A program made the translations under genes and the position numbers. Positions 1 through 10,317 of a stretch of DNA of 64,000 nucleotides are shown here, in pieces. Numbering within the stretch: position 1 is the first letter of the stretch; every line of letters starts with the position of its first letter. Source of the stretch: Rotaria sp. Silwood1. Its lineage: Eukaryota > Rotifera > Eurotatoria > Philodinida > Philodinidae. The notes under the pieces are model-generated. The model made no database searches and was not told the origin of the DNA. It saw nothing but the letters and a program-made list of their open reading frames with translations. Location: positions 1 through 64,000 of the forward strand of contig CAJNOP010000511.1 in NCBI GenBank assembly GCA_905250075.1. The letters are read 5' to 3'.

Positions 1-72
1 CTTAACAAGTTGATTTCCTTGACTGATGAAGAATCATTGACCGATGCTTTGCTTGCTGTCGATCTTCAATAA
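1..72 (+). CDS. 3' end of an unidentified gene (partial)
   Basis: The first 24 codons are open in frame 1 and end at TAA (70-72). They encode a hydrophilic tail ending in SLTDALLAVDLQ. An AATAAA signal overlaps the stop (69-74), as is common in compact rotifer genes. The rest of the gene lies left of the window, so the product cannot be named. A chance open stretch this short is possible; the amphipathic composition and the adjacent polyadenylation signal are the reasons for calling it. Confidence 0.45.
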   Translation, partial: LNKLISLTDEESLTDALLAVDLQ

Positions 73-584
73 AGAATGCTGAATGTAATCGAATTCAATA
101 TTAATCAATGAAAGCAGCTAAGAAAGGAAACGAACTCGAAAAATCTCATACGTGTCACAGAACATCATTTGACAAACTTAATGGTTCTGTCGACCAAAAT
201 ACAATGCATACGTGAAGTGACAGATCATCGGTTAAAATCAAACGAAATACTCTTTTCAACTCTCATGCAGTGATGTCTCTGACTACCCGAATGCGTAAAG
301 AATGGTAGATATTGGTGACCTATTCCTCACTTATCATCGAAAACTGTAGATCTGTCCCAATGCAGTGATTTGGATGCATTGAAAGGGTTTTCGAAATTGA
401 ATGCTAGCACATTTATCTTTGTTTACGATCATAATAGTGCTTGAGAATTGTTTCACTTTTCCATGTGAGGTGCAAAAAATGCAAAATTAAAACGAATGGT
501 TTCTTTGTTTTTTTAAACATACCTAGAAGGAGCTCGACAATTTCACTAGGAATCTGTAATTTTTAATTTCTATTGAAATATTTT

Positions 585-1699
585 TGATTAAACACAATTT
601 GATGTTTTTGAAAGTCTTGAATGGTTTATTTATTCTAAAACTACGTTTTTTTTTATTGTAGAAAACTGATATATTTTGATTCTCCATGAAAAAATGAGTC
701 TGCCAAACTAATTTTTGTTACTATTTAAGTATGTTATCTTCATGAAATGTATTGCATGATAAAATCAACGACAGGTGACATTTCAACCAGTCGATGAAAG
801 TTTTTGAAAAGCTATCTAGTTCTTTTCTATGCAATAATATATCTATCTTTTATATACCATTGGAATGCCCACACACTGCACTTCAAAATTATACCTTTGG
901 CTTTCCAAAATATTACTTTATTGGAGAAAAAGCATGGTTTAAGACATCAAAAACATGAAATTCTATCAGTAGGACAAGGTTTCCATCGGCGACGCCTGGT
1001 CATTTTGCGATAAAAATGGTCAATTCGGAATTGGTACGAAAAATTGAGTCGAATAAGAATGGATTCATCTCATTTTCCAAGAGTTGAATTTTTTTAAAAT
1101 TTCTGATCTGAGACAAATACCATAGAATTTCATGAAAGAATGACAAGCAAGCAAGCAAACACTTTGAAATGTAGATTAATTGATTCAGTTTTTCGTGTTG
1201 GTTCCGAATCTATCACTTTTATCCCAAAATAGTCGAATTTCAGCGATGGAAACTTCATATTACCGGCATGATTTCATGTTTTGAAAATTCTGAACCATGT
1301 TTTTTCACCAATTAAGTAATATTTTGGAAAACCAAAGCTATAATTTTGAAGTGCAGTGTCTGGGGATTTGAATGATATATAAAAGATAGATATATTATTG
1401 CATAGAAAATACTAGATAGCTTTGCAAAAAAGATTTCGCCGACCGGTTGAAATGACACTTGCCGCTGATTTTATCATGCAATACATTTCATGATGATAAC
1501 ATAGTTGAATAGTAACAAAAAATAGTTTTACAGACTGAGCTTTTCATGGAAAATTCAAACATATCAATTTTATGATCTACATCAAATGGAATTTTTTTTA
1601 AAACGAAAATATATGTCAGTGTTTTAGTATGAAACACGTACCTTTAGAAAAAATGACACATTCAAGACTATCAAAAATCTCAAATTTTGTTTAATCTAC
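585..1699. repeat. 1.1-kb foldback (long inverted repeat) element
   Basis: The left arm (about 585-1065) matches the reverse complement of the right arm (about 1180-1699) over nearly its full length, with scattered substitutions. For example CATGAAATGTATTGCATGAT at about 741 recurs inverted at about 1475. Only about 110 bp separates the arms, so one strand could form a giant hairpin. No transposase is visible; a 69-codon open frame in the left arm is not conserved in the right arm. It is either a non-autonomous foldback/MITE-type element or an inverted duplication. Divergence between the arms shows it is not recent. Positions 73-584 hold nothing I recognise. Confidence 0.75.
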
Positions 1700-2104
1700 A
1701 GTCTTTCATACAAAAATTTTAAAAAAAGCATATTTTTAATTAACTCGTTGGTCTCTCCGTAACTGCGTATAAAAAAACATGAAAAATAATTTTCTATAAT
1801 TTTGAATTTTTTGGTATATTTTCGGCCGCTACATTCGATATTATTTCGATTTCACATCATACCGATGAATCAATCAGAGCATAAAATGCGCATCTTGAAG
1901 CACATATTTCTTTTTGGTCTCTGAAGAGAACGAAAATGAATGGACTGATAACATTAATGGCAAAATTTGCACGCGCAGAGCTACACATTTGAATGATTTC
2001 ATCTTTCTCTTTCTCCTAATGCTTCTGCTTTTTTATACACATATACGTAAAATTGCCCGTTTCGAGTAGGCTATTACTGATAATAGTTCTGTATTACAAA
2101 AACT

Positions 2105-3764
2105 ATGAGAGATATCGGTTCTTGTGAGAAGAACAGTCCGTCGCCCTCTGTCAAGATAGAGTCTGACAAGACAGAATCTGTCAAGAGAGATTCTGTCAAC
2201 ACAAAGTCTGTCATACAAGAAGTAAATGTTGTTGTCGCTGATGACAAGAAAGATGATCCAGAAGACAAAAAGTTTCTTCGCAAAATGGACTGGCACCTGC
2301 TTCCAACCATGACATTGCTCTTTTTCCTGAGTATCCTCGATCGAGTAAATATTGGCCAGGCAAAACTCGACGGTCTAACAGTGTCGTTAAACCTGAGCAG
2401 TAATCAATATAACGCATGTCTGAGTGTGTTCTTCGTCACCTACGTTATCTTCGAGATTCCCTCGAATCTGATACTGAAACGACTTCGACCTAGTCGTTGG
2501 ATACCAATGATCATGGTGGCATGGGGCATCGTGATGACGCTGATGGGTCTAGTAAAATCGTATAGAGATCTTCTTGTGTGTCGCCTATTGTTGGGTGCTT
2601 TTGAATCAGGTCTTTCTCCAGGTATAGGGAAGGCGAGTCAGTTAAGATCTATCTGCCAATGATTCGTTCTATGTAGGTGCCAATTTCTATCTCTCAAGTT
2701 GGTACAAGAGATGTGAGCTCTCGTGGCGTGTAAGTATTCTTTTCACAGGTGGTACTCTTGCTGGCGCCATCGGTGGTGTGCTTGCTTATGGTATCACAAA
2801 GATGGCCGGTGTTGGTGGACAAGACGGTTGGCGTTGGATCTTCTACCTCGAAGGCATCATAACAGTAGTTGTTGGAGTACTGGCATTCTTTCTTATTAAC
2901 GATTTTCCTTCTGATCGACCGAAATTTCTAACCGAGTCCGAATGCAAGCGTGTCATGGCTCGACTACAAACCGGCGCAGGAAGTGGAGCTAACGAGCACT
3001 TCAGCTGGAATCAAGTCTTGGCCGCTCTATCGACATGGACAATCTATGTTTGGGCATTGTGCTTTATCAGCATATGTGTTCCTTCCTATTCTCTGGCGTT
3101 TTTCTCACCAACCATCATTCAGAATCTTGGTTTCGTCAACTATCAGGCCCAACTACTCAGTGCGCCGCCCTATGTATTTGCTGTATTGACTATGATGATC
3201 ACGGCCTATCTGTCTGACCAATATACTCGTCGCAGTATTTTCATCATTTTTTGGTTTTCCATCAGCATAGTTGCTTATATTATTCTGATAGCAGTTGAAC
3301 ACGCGATTATCAAGTATCTCGCTGTGATTCTTGCAGTTGGTAGTCTCGCCCCATGCATATCCACTAGTATTGCTTTTTTATCAGGCAACACTAGTCCACA
3401 AACAAAACGAGCCACCGCGTTGGCATTCATGATTTCTGTGGGCAACATCGGTGGAGTGATTAGCGGACAACTCTATCGCACGCAAGATGCACCTCGCTTT
3501 ATTCTTGGTCATGTCGCCAATCTGGGTTTCTGCGTATTCGGTCTAACCAATGTTGTGATTCTTTTCTTTGGCCTGCGAGCGGAAAATCGACGGCGTGATC
3601 GTCTATATGGACCTACACAATCATCAGTTGTGCTTGCCAGTGTGGAGTCAGCGTCTCGTGGGATAGATGCCCAACGCTCCGATATATGTGGCCTAAGCAG
3701 CGAAGAGAACAAACGACGATGGGGCTATGAGAACATGTCTGAGGAGGAAATTCATGATTTGTGA
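2105..3764 (+). CDS. MFS transporter, anion:cation symporter (ACS/allantoate-permease-like) family
   Basis: Two exons, 2105-2621 and 2677-3764, join across a 55-bp GT-AG intron (gtatag...atgtag) to give 534 residues in frame. Reading through the intron instead hits a stop at once. The product is a major-facilitator transporter of the plasma membrane. After a hydrophilic N-terminus of about 60 residues come the motifs of the fungal-type ACS family: LDRVNIGQAKLDGL in TM1, RWIPMIMVAWG, RLLLGAFESGLSPG before the splice, FYLSSWYKR in TM5 and RWIFYLEGI in TM6. A cytoplasmic loop and six more helices follow. Members carry carboxylates such as nicotinate, allantoate or pantothenate; the substrate here is unknown. 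Codons 15-38 consist of an imperfect repeated SVK/SDK-type motif. GC content is clearly higher than in neighbouring genes. An AATAAA lies at 3872-3877. Confidence 0.85.
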
Positions 3765-3877
3765 GATCGACATGCTGCCTGGCGATATATTCTCTAGAAA
3801 ATCAAGTCATTCACAACTGGATCAACTTGTTTTTGTGGATGTAAAGAAACAAAATGCAGTCAAAAACATAAAATAAA

Positions 3878-4420
3878 CTAGCGAGAACCCGTGCATACTG
3901 CACGGCTGGTTTATTCTTTAACGATTGATTTCAGACGTTTAACTTTTGATCTGATAAAAGACATATACAGATACGCGATATTATGTATATAGATTGAAGT
4001 CTTCCGGCCTCATACTCGTCTATCGCACATATTTTTAAAGTCCATGCAGCCTTATGTCCTTATAGCCTTATATCCCTTCTACCACTTGCAACCTTATCCC
4101 TAAATTGTTTGACATCCTTCAGGGTCTATGGGCATCCTATAGGAGGGCCCTTGAGGATCCATGGGCGCCCTCATATAATAGACCTTGAGGGCCTATGGAT
4201 ACCTCCATCTAATAGCCCTTGAGAATCTATGGGTACCCCCCACCCTCCCCATATAACAGCCCTTGAGGACCGATGGGTACCTCTAGAGGATAGTCCATGA
4301 GGACCTGGCTACCTCCATATAATAGCCCTTGGCAGCTTCCCCTTACAGTCTTATATGACTATTAACCCTTAACCGTTGACCCGGCACAGACACACACACA
4401 CTGAATATTATATATATAGA
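3878..4420 (-). mobile_element. putative non-autonomous Helitron
   Basis: On the minus strand a perfect 7-bp-stem hairpin (3889-3905, loop GTA) is followed by GTTCTCG and then CTAG (3878-3881) with T as the next base. This is the arrangement of a Helitron 3' terminus. A candidate 5' end on the same strand starts with TCTATATATATAATATTCAG at 4420, preceded by A, which fits insertion into an AT dinucleotide. The body of about 540 bp has no coding capacity and contains a minisatellite. The 3' end is fairly convincing; the 5' end is a guess. Confidence 0.4.
4116..4340 (+). repeat. minisatellite, unit about 34 bp, 6-7 copies
   Basis: Degenerate tandem copies of a unit close to CCTTGAGGACCTATGGGTAC followed by CTCCATATAATAGC. 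Unit length varies between about 32 and 44 bp. The array lies inside the proposed Helitron and is much richer in G+C than the surroundings. Confidence 0.75.
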
Positions 4421-4850
4421 TATAAACTTTCTTTATTTAATAGATCGTAATATTTCGACATCTACTCACATCAGGCATCATCATTAGACAGATATACGGA
4501 TTATATTTTGGTTTTAATTTTTATTTTGTTCTATATTTAATAAAATTATATTCCTATATGATTGATCATATTCTATGAAACTAAACATGTTCATTAACAT
4601 GAATAACATAGAACAATACGAATCAATCTATTGTTCTTTTTTTTCTTTAAGTAGAAATTAATGATCAAGTTTTAATTTTGTTGAGACATTTAAACAGATA
4701 AATGAAATAAGTAATTATAATTATTCTTTTATAACATAAAAAAAAGCAAAAAGAATTTTTTCTATCTGTCTGATGATGACGCCTAATATGAATAGATGTC
4801 GAAATATTACGATTTATTCAATAAAGAAAGTTCATATATATTCTATATCT
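4421..4850. mobile_element. MITE with about 85-bp terminal inverted repeats
   Basis: The segment from about 4421 to 4495 (with AACTTTCTTTATT and CGTAATATTTCGACATCT) recurs inverted at about 4762-4850 with few mismatches. The 270 bp between them is AT-rich and non-coding. Its left end meets the proposed Helitron and its right end meets the telomere-type array at 4853, so three repeats abut. No target duplication could be assigned. Confidence 0.7.
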
Positions 4851-4852
4851 TT

Positions 4853-5094
4853 GGGGTGGGTGTGCGGTATGGGTGTGGGGTGTGGGTGTCGGTGTGGGTG
4901 TGTGGATGTGGGTTTGGGTGTGGGTGAAGATTCGATTCATAATCCACTCGCACTCGCACCCACACCCACATCCACACAGCCACAGTCACACCCCACACCC
5001 ACACCCACACACACCCACCCACCCACACCCACACCACATCCACACCACATCCACACACACCCACACACACCCACACACACCCACACCCACACCC
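4853..5094. repeat. head-to-head telomere-type palindrome, locus 1
   Basis: 4853-4925 is TGTGGG-type repeat read 5'-3' on the plus strand. After an 18-bp non-repeat centre (from GAAGATTCG), 4944-5094 is CCCACA-type repeat. TGTGGG is, from memory, the telomeric repeat of bdelloid rotifers. The G-then-C order is that of two chromosome ends joined head to head. Units are degenerate (TGTGGA, TGTCGG and similar), so this is not a fresh telomere. Open frames here are low-complexity artefacts. Confidence 0.85.
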
Positions 5095-5438
5095 AATTTC
5101 ACATAACAAAGGAATTTAACGCCGACCACGATTAAGAAAGAAATTCAAGCAAATCTAACACTTCGATAGAATACTGTTTCTTTGATTCTTTTCCTAGAGT
5201 GGCTTGAAATTTTAGAATTAGTATTGGCCAAAATAATAAACAGTTCCGTGAAGTATTAAAGAATATATGGAGTACGGTGTGGGGAATGTATAATTTCAGC
5301 CATTTTCTATTTAATGAGTTTTTAAAACGTCTTTTAGAGTAATTGGTCTTTCTATTCTATTCGTGTAAGAAATAATTATACTATTACAAAACAAGAAAAC
5401 TGAATATTGAAATGATTTAATTTCATGTCGTCGTTACT

Positions 5439-5522
5439 TGGGTGTGTGGGTGGGTGTGGCTGTGAGTGTAAAGTGAGCGACGAAAATTCATTTTACTCAC
5501 ATTCATATCCACCCCACACCAG
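5439..5522. repeat. short telomere-type inverted repeat, locus 2
   Basis: GGGTGTGTGGGTGGGTGTGG starts at 5440 and runs into GTGAGTGTAAAGTGAG. After a spacer of about 13 bp the inverted complement follows (TTTTACTCAC to CCACCCCACACC). It has the same architecture as locus 1 but is shorter and more degenerate. Confidence 0.65.
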
Positions 5523-5804
5523 AGATGTCCATGGCAGCGCTCCCGCATTCTTTCTTTCGAGGACATTAAAAAACTGCATAAATTTAACAGAATTTCAGTG
5601 TTTACAAATGAAACACTCTGAGAATGAATGAATCTGATGAACCAGTACCAATATTTCTGGTCAAATACAGTCGCAGCAGTGAAATTAGAAATACGTTTTT
5701 GAAAACTATCGCGGCAGCGGCACAGCAATGTTTTTTTATCAGCCGTCGCGGCGCGGCAGCGGAGATTTTCAACCGCGATGGATATCTCTGGCTCACACCC
5801 ACAC

Positions 5805-6010
5805 CCTAGTTATTAACATTTTACTGAGCGTTTTCGGCAGATTTTTCACGAAAAATTGACGTGTTTTTTTAGTTTTTGACGAAAAATCAGCCTTCGAAAC
5901 CTATTAAGAAGCCTCGATTGTTAAAAAAACTTGGCATGTGGTCCTGACAAAGCTTATCAGAAAAATCTAATGTTCCAGATTCGATGCAGTTTCATTTCCT
6001 ATTTTAAATC
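5805..6010 (+). repeat. dispersed repeat, second copy near 18.0-18.28 kb
   Basis: The stretch TAGTTATTAACATTTTACTG through TTTTCGGCAGATTTTTCACG (about 5806-5860) recurs inverted at about 18005-18080. The block with TCAGAAAAAT and ATGCAGTTTCATTTCC (about 5958-6003) recurs in direct orientation at about 18215-18275. The two halves have opposite relative orientation in the two copies, so one copy is rearranged. No coding sequence. It directly follows a CCCACACCCTA tract at 5796-5807. Confidence 0.6.
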
Positions 6011-6246
6011 GTGAAAACCGCAGATCTCTGTTTTAATCCTATCAAAATGATTTCCAAAATATTCATCCATCTTTTAATTTGGCTGTGAGTTTGGATGCAT
6101 GTAAGGTGGGTATGGATGAAGAGAAGACCTATATCAGGCATGAGATGCCTAATTCGAATTATAATATAAATGCACTTTCAGAAGTACTTAATCATTTCGA
6201 AAATAACTAAGAAAATAAAATATACATGCACCCATTTATATAAATT

Positions 6247-6515
6247 AATATAAAAGCTGTAAATGATGAAGACCTTACTGTAAAGTTAGGCGAAAGTTTT
6301 GCTTTTTTGTGCCATTTATCATATATGATAAAAGCGATAGATGGTGATGACTTTACCATAAAGTTAGGAAAAAATAAAATAAAAAATTTTCCCTAACTTT
6401 ACAGTAAAGTCTGCATCATTTATAGCGTTTATAGTAAATGATAAATGGTAAAAAGAAGCAAAATTTTTGCCTAACTTTACAGTAAAGTTTCCATGATTTA
6501 TGTTTTATAACTAAC
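6247..6515. repeat. 270-bp foldback element
   Basis: Two arms of about 125-130 bp (6247-6376 and about 6392-6515) are reverse complements. Each contains the inner motif CCTAACTTTACAGTAAAG twice in the sense of one arm. The centre is A/T only. It would fold into a near-perfect hairpin and is probably a non-autonomous DNA element. The remainder of 5131-7154 holds no gene I can support; AACCGAACC-type hAT-like debris lies at about 6706-6790. Confidence 0.75.
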
Positions 6516-7154
6516 GATAAGTGGCGAAGAAAAAGTTTTATTCTTTTTGCTAACATGAGTGCTGTATTCTTTTTTCCGATCTCCATTTATATTATAAGTC
6601 GGATTAGGCAGCTGCTCTGCATAACAGTAAAAGTCATTCGTAGTGAGCACTTGATTACTTTTTCTTCCATTTCTTATAAAGAAAAATTTCTATTTATAGT
6701 CCAATGCAGAGATCGAAAATGAACCGAACCCGAAATGGTTTTCTAAAAGTGATCGTAAATAGAATCGAACTCGAACCAACAAAACTCGATTCTATTCAAT
6801 CGGTGCTTTCTACATATTTCAATTGGACAGCAAGCACAATTTCAACTTGTCAATCATTTCTATAGCATCAGTTCAGTAAAGACTAATAAACATTCAATGC
6901 AGATGTCATCTGTTGATGATTAAAAATTTCTCGCTATTGGGAACATTTTCAAAATCTTTTGATCTAACAATATACATTTGAACATAAAATTACAAAAACT
7001 TGTTTTTTTTTTCAATCTAGAGAACAAATAGCGAAGCAATTGGGCAGACTAATTTCTTTGTTCTCATCGTATGAGTCATAATTGTTTTGTTTCTTTCTTT
7101 CATATATAAGGATAAAACACATATTACCCAAAAAAATGTTTCATTCAGTTGATC

Positions 7155-8939
7155 ATGAGCGACATACAAAGCATAATGAAATTTGAACTGTTACCAAATG
7201 AAATTTTATTTATATTCTTTGAATATCTGAATGTATTTGATATATTTTATTCATTTGATCAATTAAATGATCGTTTTTCTAAATTTATTCGAAATATTCG
7301 ATTTCAACTCAATTTTGAAAATGTACAAAAAAAAATATTTGATAAATTTTGTAAAAAAATAAAATTAAATCCCGAAATCAAAAATCAAATATATTCATTA
7401 AAATTATCAAATAAAAATACATGTGGTCAAATTCATGCATTTTTATCAATATTTTCATTCAAAGAATTTTCTTATCTTCGATCATTAACATTAGTTGATG
7501 TTGAAAAAAAAAATATACAAAATTTGAAAATAACATTACCACAATTATCTGAACTTATCTCTTTTCATATGATTTGTCATACGTTTGAAGATAATGAAAT
7601 ATTAGATGTTCTTCCAATGTTTAATCTACGAACATTATCAATATTATCACTTAATTCTGTTCAAACATGTATTAATAATACTTCAAATATTATAAATTTA
7701 ACAATTCATACTTGTTCTTTAGAACATTTATTATATTATTTATTTAAATATTTTCCTATGTTAAAATATCTAAATGTTGAATGTATTTCTCGATATAATC
7801 ATTCGATAAAGGATGATAATTCACTTATTAATAAATATAATGGTATTCATCTAAAACAATTGATTATTGGTTTATTTAAGTATAATTTTGAAGATTTTGA
7901 AATGTTTGTAAAACAGATACCTAATTTAAAAAATTTAACAATACATTCAAAGAACAATATTAATATGATTGATGCTTATAAATGGAAAAATTTAATTCAA
8001 TCTTCATTATCTTATTTGAATATTTTCAAATTTAAATTTAGTTGTGATCGTAAACATAATGATAAAATTATTTTGAAAATGTTTGAACGTTTTCAAGATG
8101 ATTTTTGGTGTAAACAATATCAATGGTATACTGAATATTCATTTGAAAAACATTTAGCATCTATTTATACAATACCTTATTTATTAAATCGATATAAATT
8201 AGAATTGAATATGAAAATATTTTCTAATAAAATAATTAATAATTCGAATACATTTGATAAAGTAATCTATCTAACATTAGATGATAAAATTATAACAGAT
8301 AAATGTCAATATCATTTTTCAAATGTCGATTCATTAATATTATTTACATCAGAAGTGAATCAAAATCCAATTGATATTTATTATTTAAAAATAATTGTTA
8401 ATTTATCTCATTTAAAACATTTAAATATGTTTATGTATGAGAAAATAATATCATCAAGAGAATTATTAGAAATATTAAAAGAATCACCAAAATTATCAAT
8501 GATTACAATCAATTCAACAAATTTAAAATTATTATTCAATGATGATGAATTATGTAAATATTTAAATAAAATGATTAAAAAATTACATCTAGATAAACAA
8601 TTTAATTTATCATTCAATAATCTTAATCAATCGAATATATTTCAACCTTCATTCAATAGTCGTAATGAATTGAAGAAATTTTGTGAAATTTTTTCAAATA
8701 TTAAACAACTTATATGTTATCTTATTGAACCAGATGATGTATTGTTTTTATTAAATCAATTAAAAAAATTATCAACTATGAAAGTTTATTTACCACCATT
8801 AGGTGGTCATAATTATTTTTTTACTTTATTTGCACAAGAATCATCTAGATTAAACTTTATATTTCGAATTCGATGTACTCATGGAAATGCACCAGAACTA
8901 TCTATGTGGATTGGTAGAAATAAATTAATCATGTATTAG
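7155..8939 (+). CDS. F-box protein with LRR-like repeats
   Basis: A single exon encodes 594 residues from ATG 7155; no nearer upstream ATG is in frame. The F-box is at residues about 9-45 (FELLPNEILFIFFEYLNVFD) and would bind SKP1 in an SCF ubiquitin ligase. The rest is a long run of Leu/Ile/Asn-rich segments (LRSLTL, LRTLSILSL, INLTIHT, LKYLNVE, LKNLTIHS, LKHLNM) that resembles degenerate leucine-rich repeats for substrate choice. Intronless F-box genes of this build form a very large family in bdelloids. Codon use is strongly AT-biased, like the flanks. An AATAAA lies at 9034-9039. The substrate is unknown. Confidence 0.85.
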   Translation: MSDIQSIMKFELLPNEILFIFFEYLNVFDIFYSFDQLNDRFSKFIRNIRFQLNFENVQKKIFDKFCKKIKLNPEIKNQIYSLKLSNKNTCGQIHAFLSIFSFKEFSYLRSLTLVDVEKKNIQNLKITLPQLSELISFHMICHTFEDNEILDVLPMFNLRTLSILSLNSVQTCINNTSNIINLTIHTCSLEHLLYYLFKYFPMLKYLNVECISRYNHSIKDDNSLINKYNGIHLKQLIIGLFKYNFEDFEMFVKQIPNLKNLTIHSKNNINMIDAYKWKNLIQSSLSYLNIFKFKFSCDRKHNDKIILKMFERFQDDFWCKQYQWYTEYSFEKHLASIYTIPYLLNRYKLELNMKIFSNKIINNSNTFDKVIYLTLDDKIITDKCQYHFSNVDSLILFTSEVNQNPIDIYYLKIIVNLSHLKHLNMFMYEKIISSRELLEILKESPKLSMITINSTNLKLLFNDDELCKYLNKMIKKLHLDKQFNLSFNNLNQSNIFQPSFNSRNELKKFCEIFSNIKQLICYLIEPDDVLFLLNQLKKLSTMKVYLPPLGGHNYFFTLFAQESSRLNFIFRIRCTHGNAPELSMWIGRNKLIMY

Positions 8940-10300
8940 ATTTTGTAATAATATTGTGTGTTTTTGTTTTGTTCAAAACATTGTCTAAATTTCTAGATCA
9001 CTTTTGCAGTAAACACTGATCCATTATATAATGAATAAAAAGTCGTCCTTTATTTTCTTTCACTTACAATGATTAATATTACAAATAAAGATTTGCCAGT
9101 ATTAATTTTCGTTTACTAAAGTCTGTTTACCTAATAATAGAAGGTTTCGTATGGTAATTGAACATATGCGAGTCAAACTAGAGTACGAGGCTTGATCTTT
9201 TTCTGTCCACTCTCATACCCACACCCTAGACTGCTTCAATCTGCCTATGTAATTTTGTACATGCTAATATTATGATACCTTTTCAATGAAACTAGAAGAC
9301 TGTTTTAATCAGAAGGCAAGAATATCATATAAATCAAAATGAACTGATTTGAGGAAATATTTACGAATTGAGAATTCTATGTGTTTGTAGAAAATAAAGG
9401 GTGTTCCATCAGTAACGATCCCATTTTTATTTTTTGTGTATCTTACCTAAATTCAAAGATGAAGAGATATTGAATATATATATTTCCCAGGTCGATCGTT
9501 TCGGTTACCGGATACTGCAGGAATCGGCAGGAAAGACTCGGAAAAATCGCCGGTTTCCCGCAGAAAAACACCGGAAATCAACGGAACATGGAAGCAGTAA
9601 ATTTCAGGAAATACTAAACTCGCTATCCTCTATAACATATCAGAAAATCAGCGAATTCTAAGATCTACCTCCATCGTCGATGTCTGAATCTCTCAGGCAC
9701 TTACTCTTAAGTATTTTTAATTTTTTATGTATGTGTCATTTAACTTGATTGTAGAGTAAATGAACTTTAGAAAACTTCAACGCTGAGGTTCTTGAAGAGC
9801 AACTAGTCGAGATTTTTTGAAAAGTCTGGTAAAACTACGCAACGTCAGGTGGGTGTTATTATCCACCTGACTACGTAGTTACATCAAAGAAAATGAATTG
9901 AAGATCTTTCTTTTTCATCCTTCTCATCATGTTAGTTTCGTACATTTTTAATGATTAATTTTACATGATTTTCATGTAACAATCATCATTTTCATGAATT
10001 GAAATCCAGATTTTCATCAATAAATTTCGAAAACATTAAAGAATACGTCTGTTTCATCATCAAAAAAAGGATTTTTTTTATTTCATGGTATCGCTTTTCT
10101 CAGGAAAAAAATTTCATTAAAATAATGTAAATTACATGATTTTTTTGTCATGTTGTAAGTCACTGAAAACCTTTTTTTTGAATGGTAAGCGCCACACTTC
10201 TCTATATTGTTCTTATCGAATGTTATTCAGAAACTATTGACTAGTGTCATATATATATAGTATACATTTATTTTAATTAAAATATAACATGATTCAATGT
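8940..10300. other. gene-free interval after the F-box gene
   Basis: No gene is supported. It contains a short telomere-type tract (ACTCTCATACCCACACCCTA, about 9208-9228) and a small palindrome (about 9832-9886) with perfect CAGGTGG...CCACCTG arms. An open frame at 9434-9661 rests on a GC-rich patch and has no recognisable features. Confidence 0.5.
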
Positions 10301-10317
10301 CACCATTTATTTCAAAA

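Noticed and set aside
4767..4805. CTGATGA followed by GAAA inside the MITE arm, as a possible hammerhead.
   Set aside because: The bases after CTGATGA and before GAAA do not pair into stem II and no GTC at the right place completes the core.
4773..5135. Overlapping open frames on both strands of the TGTGGG/CCCACA arrays (also at 36.6 and 43.5-43.8 kb).
   Set aside because: They encode only His-Pro-Thr or Val-Trp-Gly repeats forced by the simple sequence.
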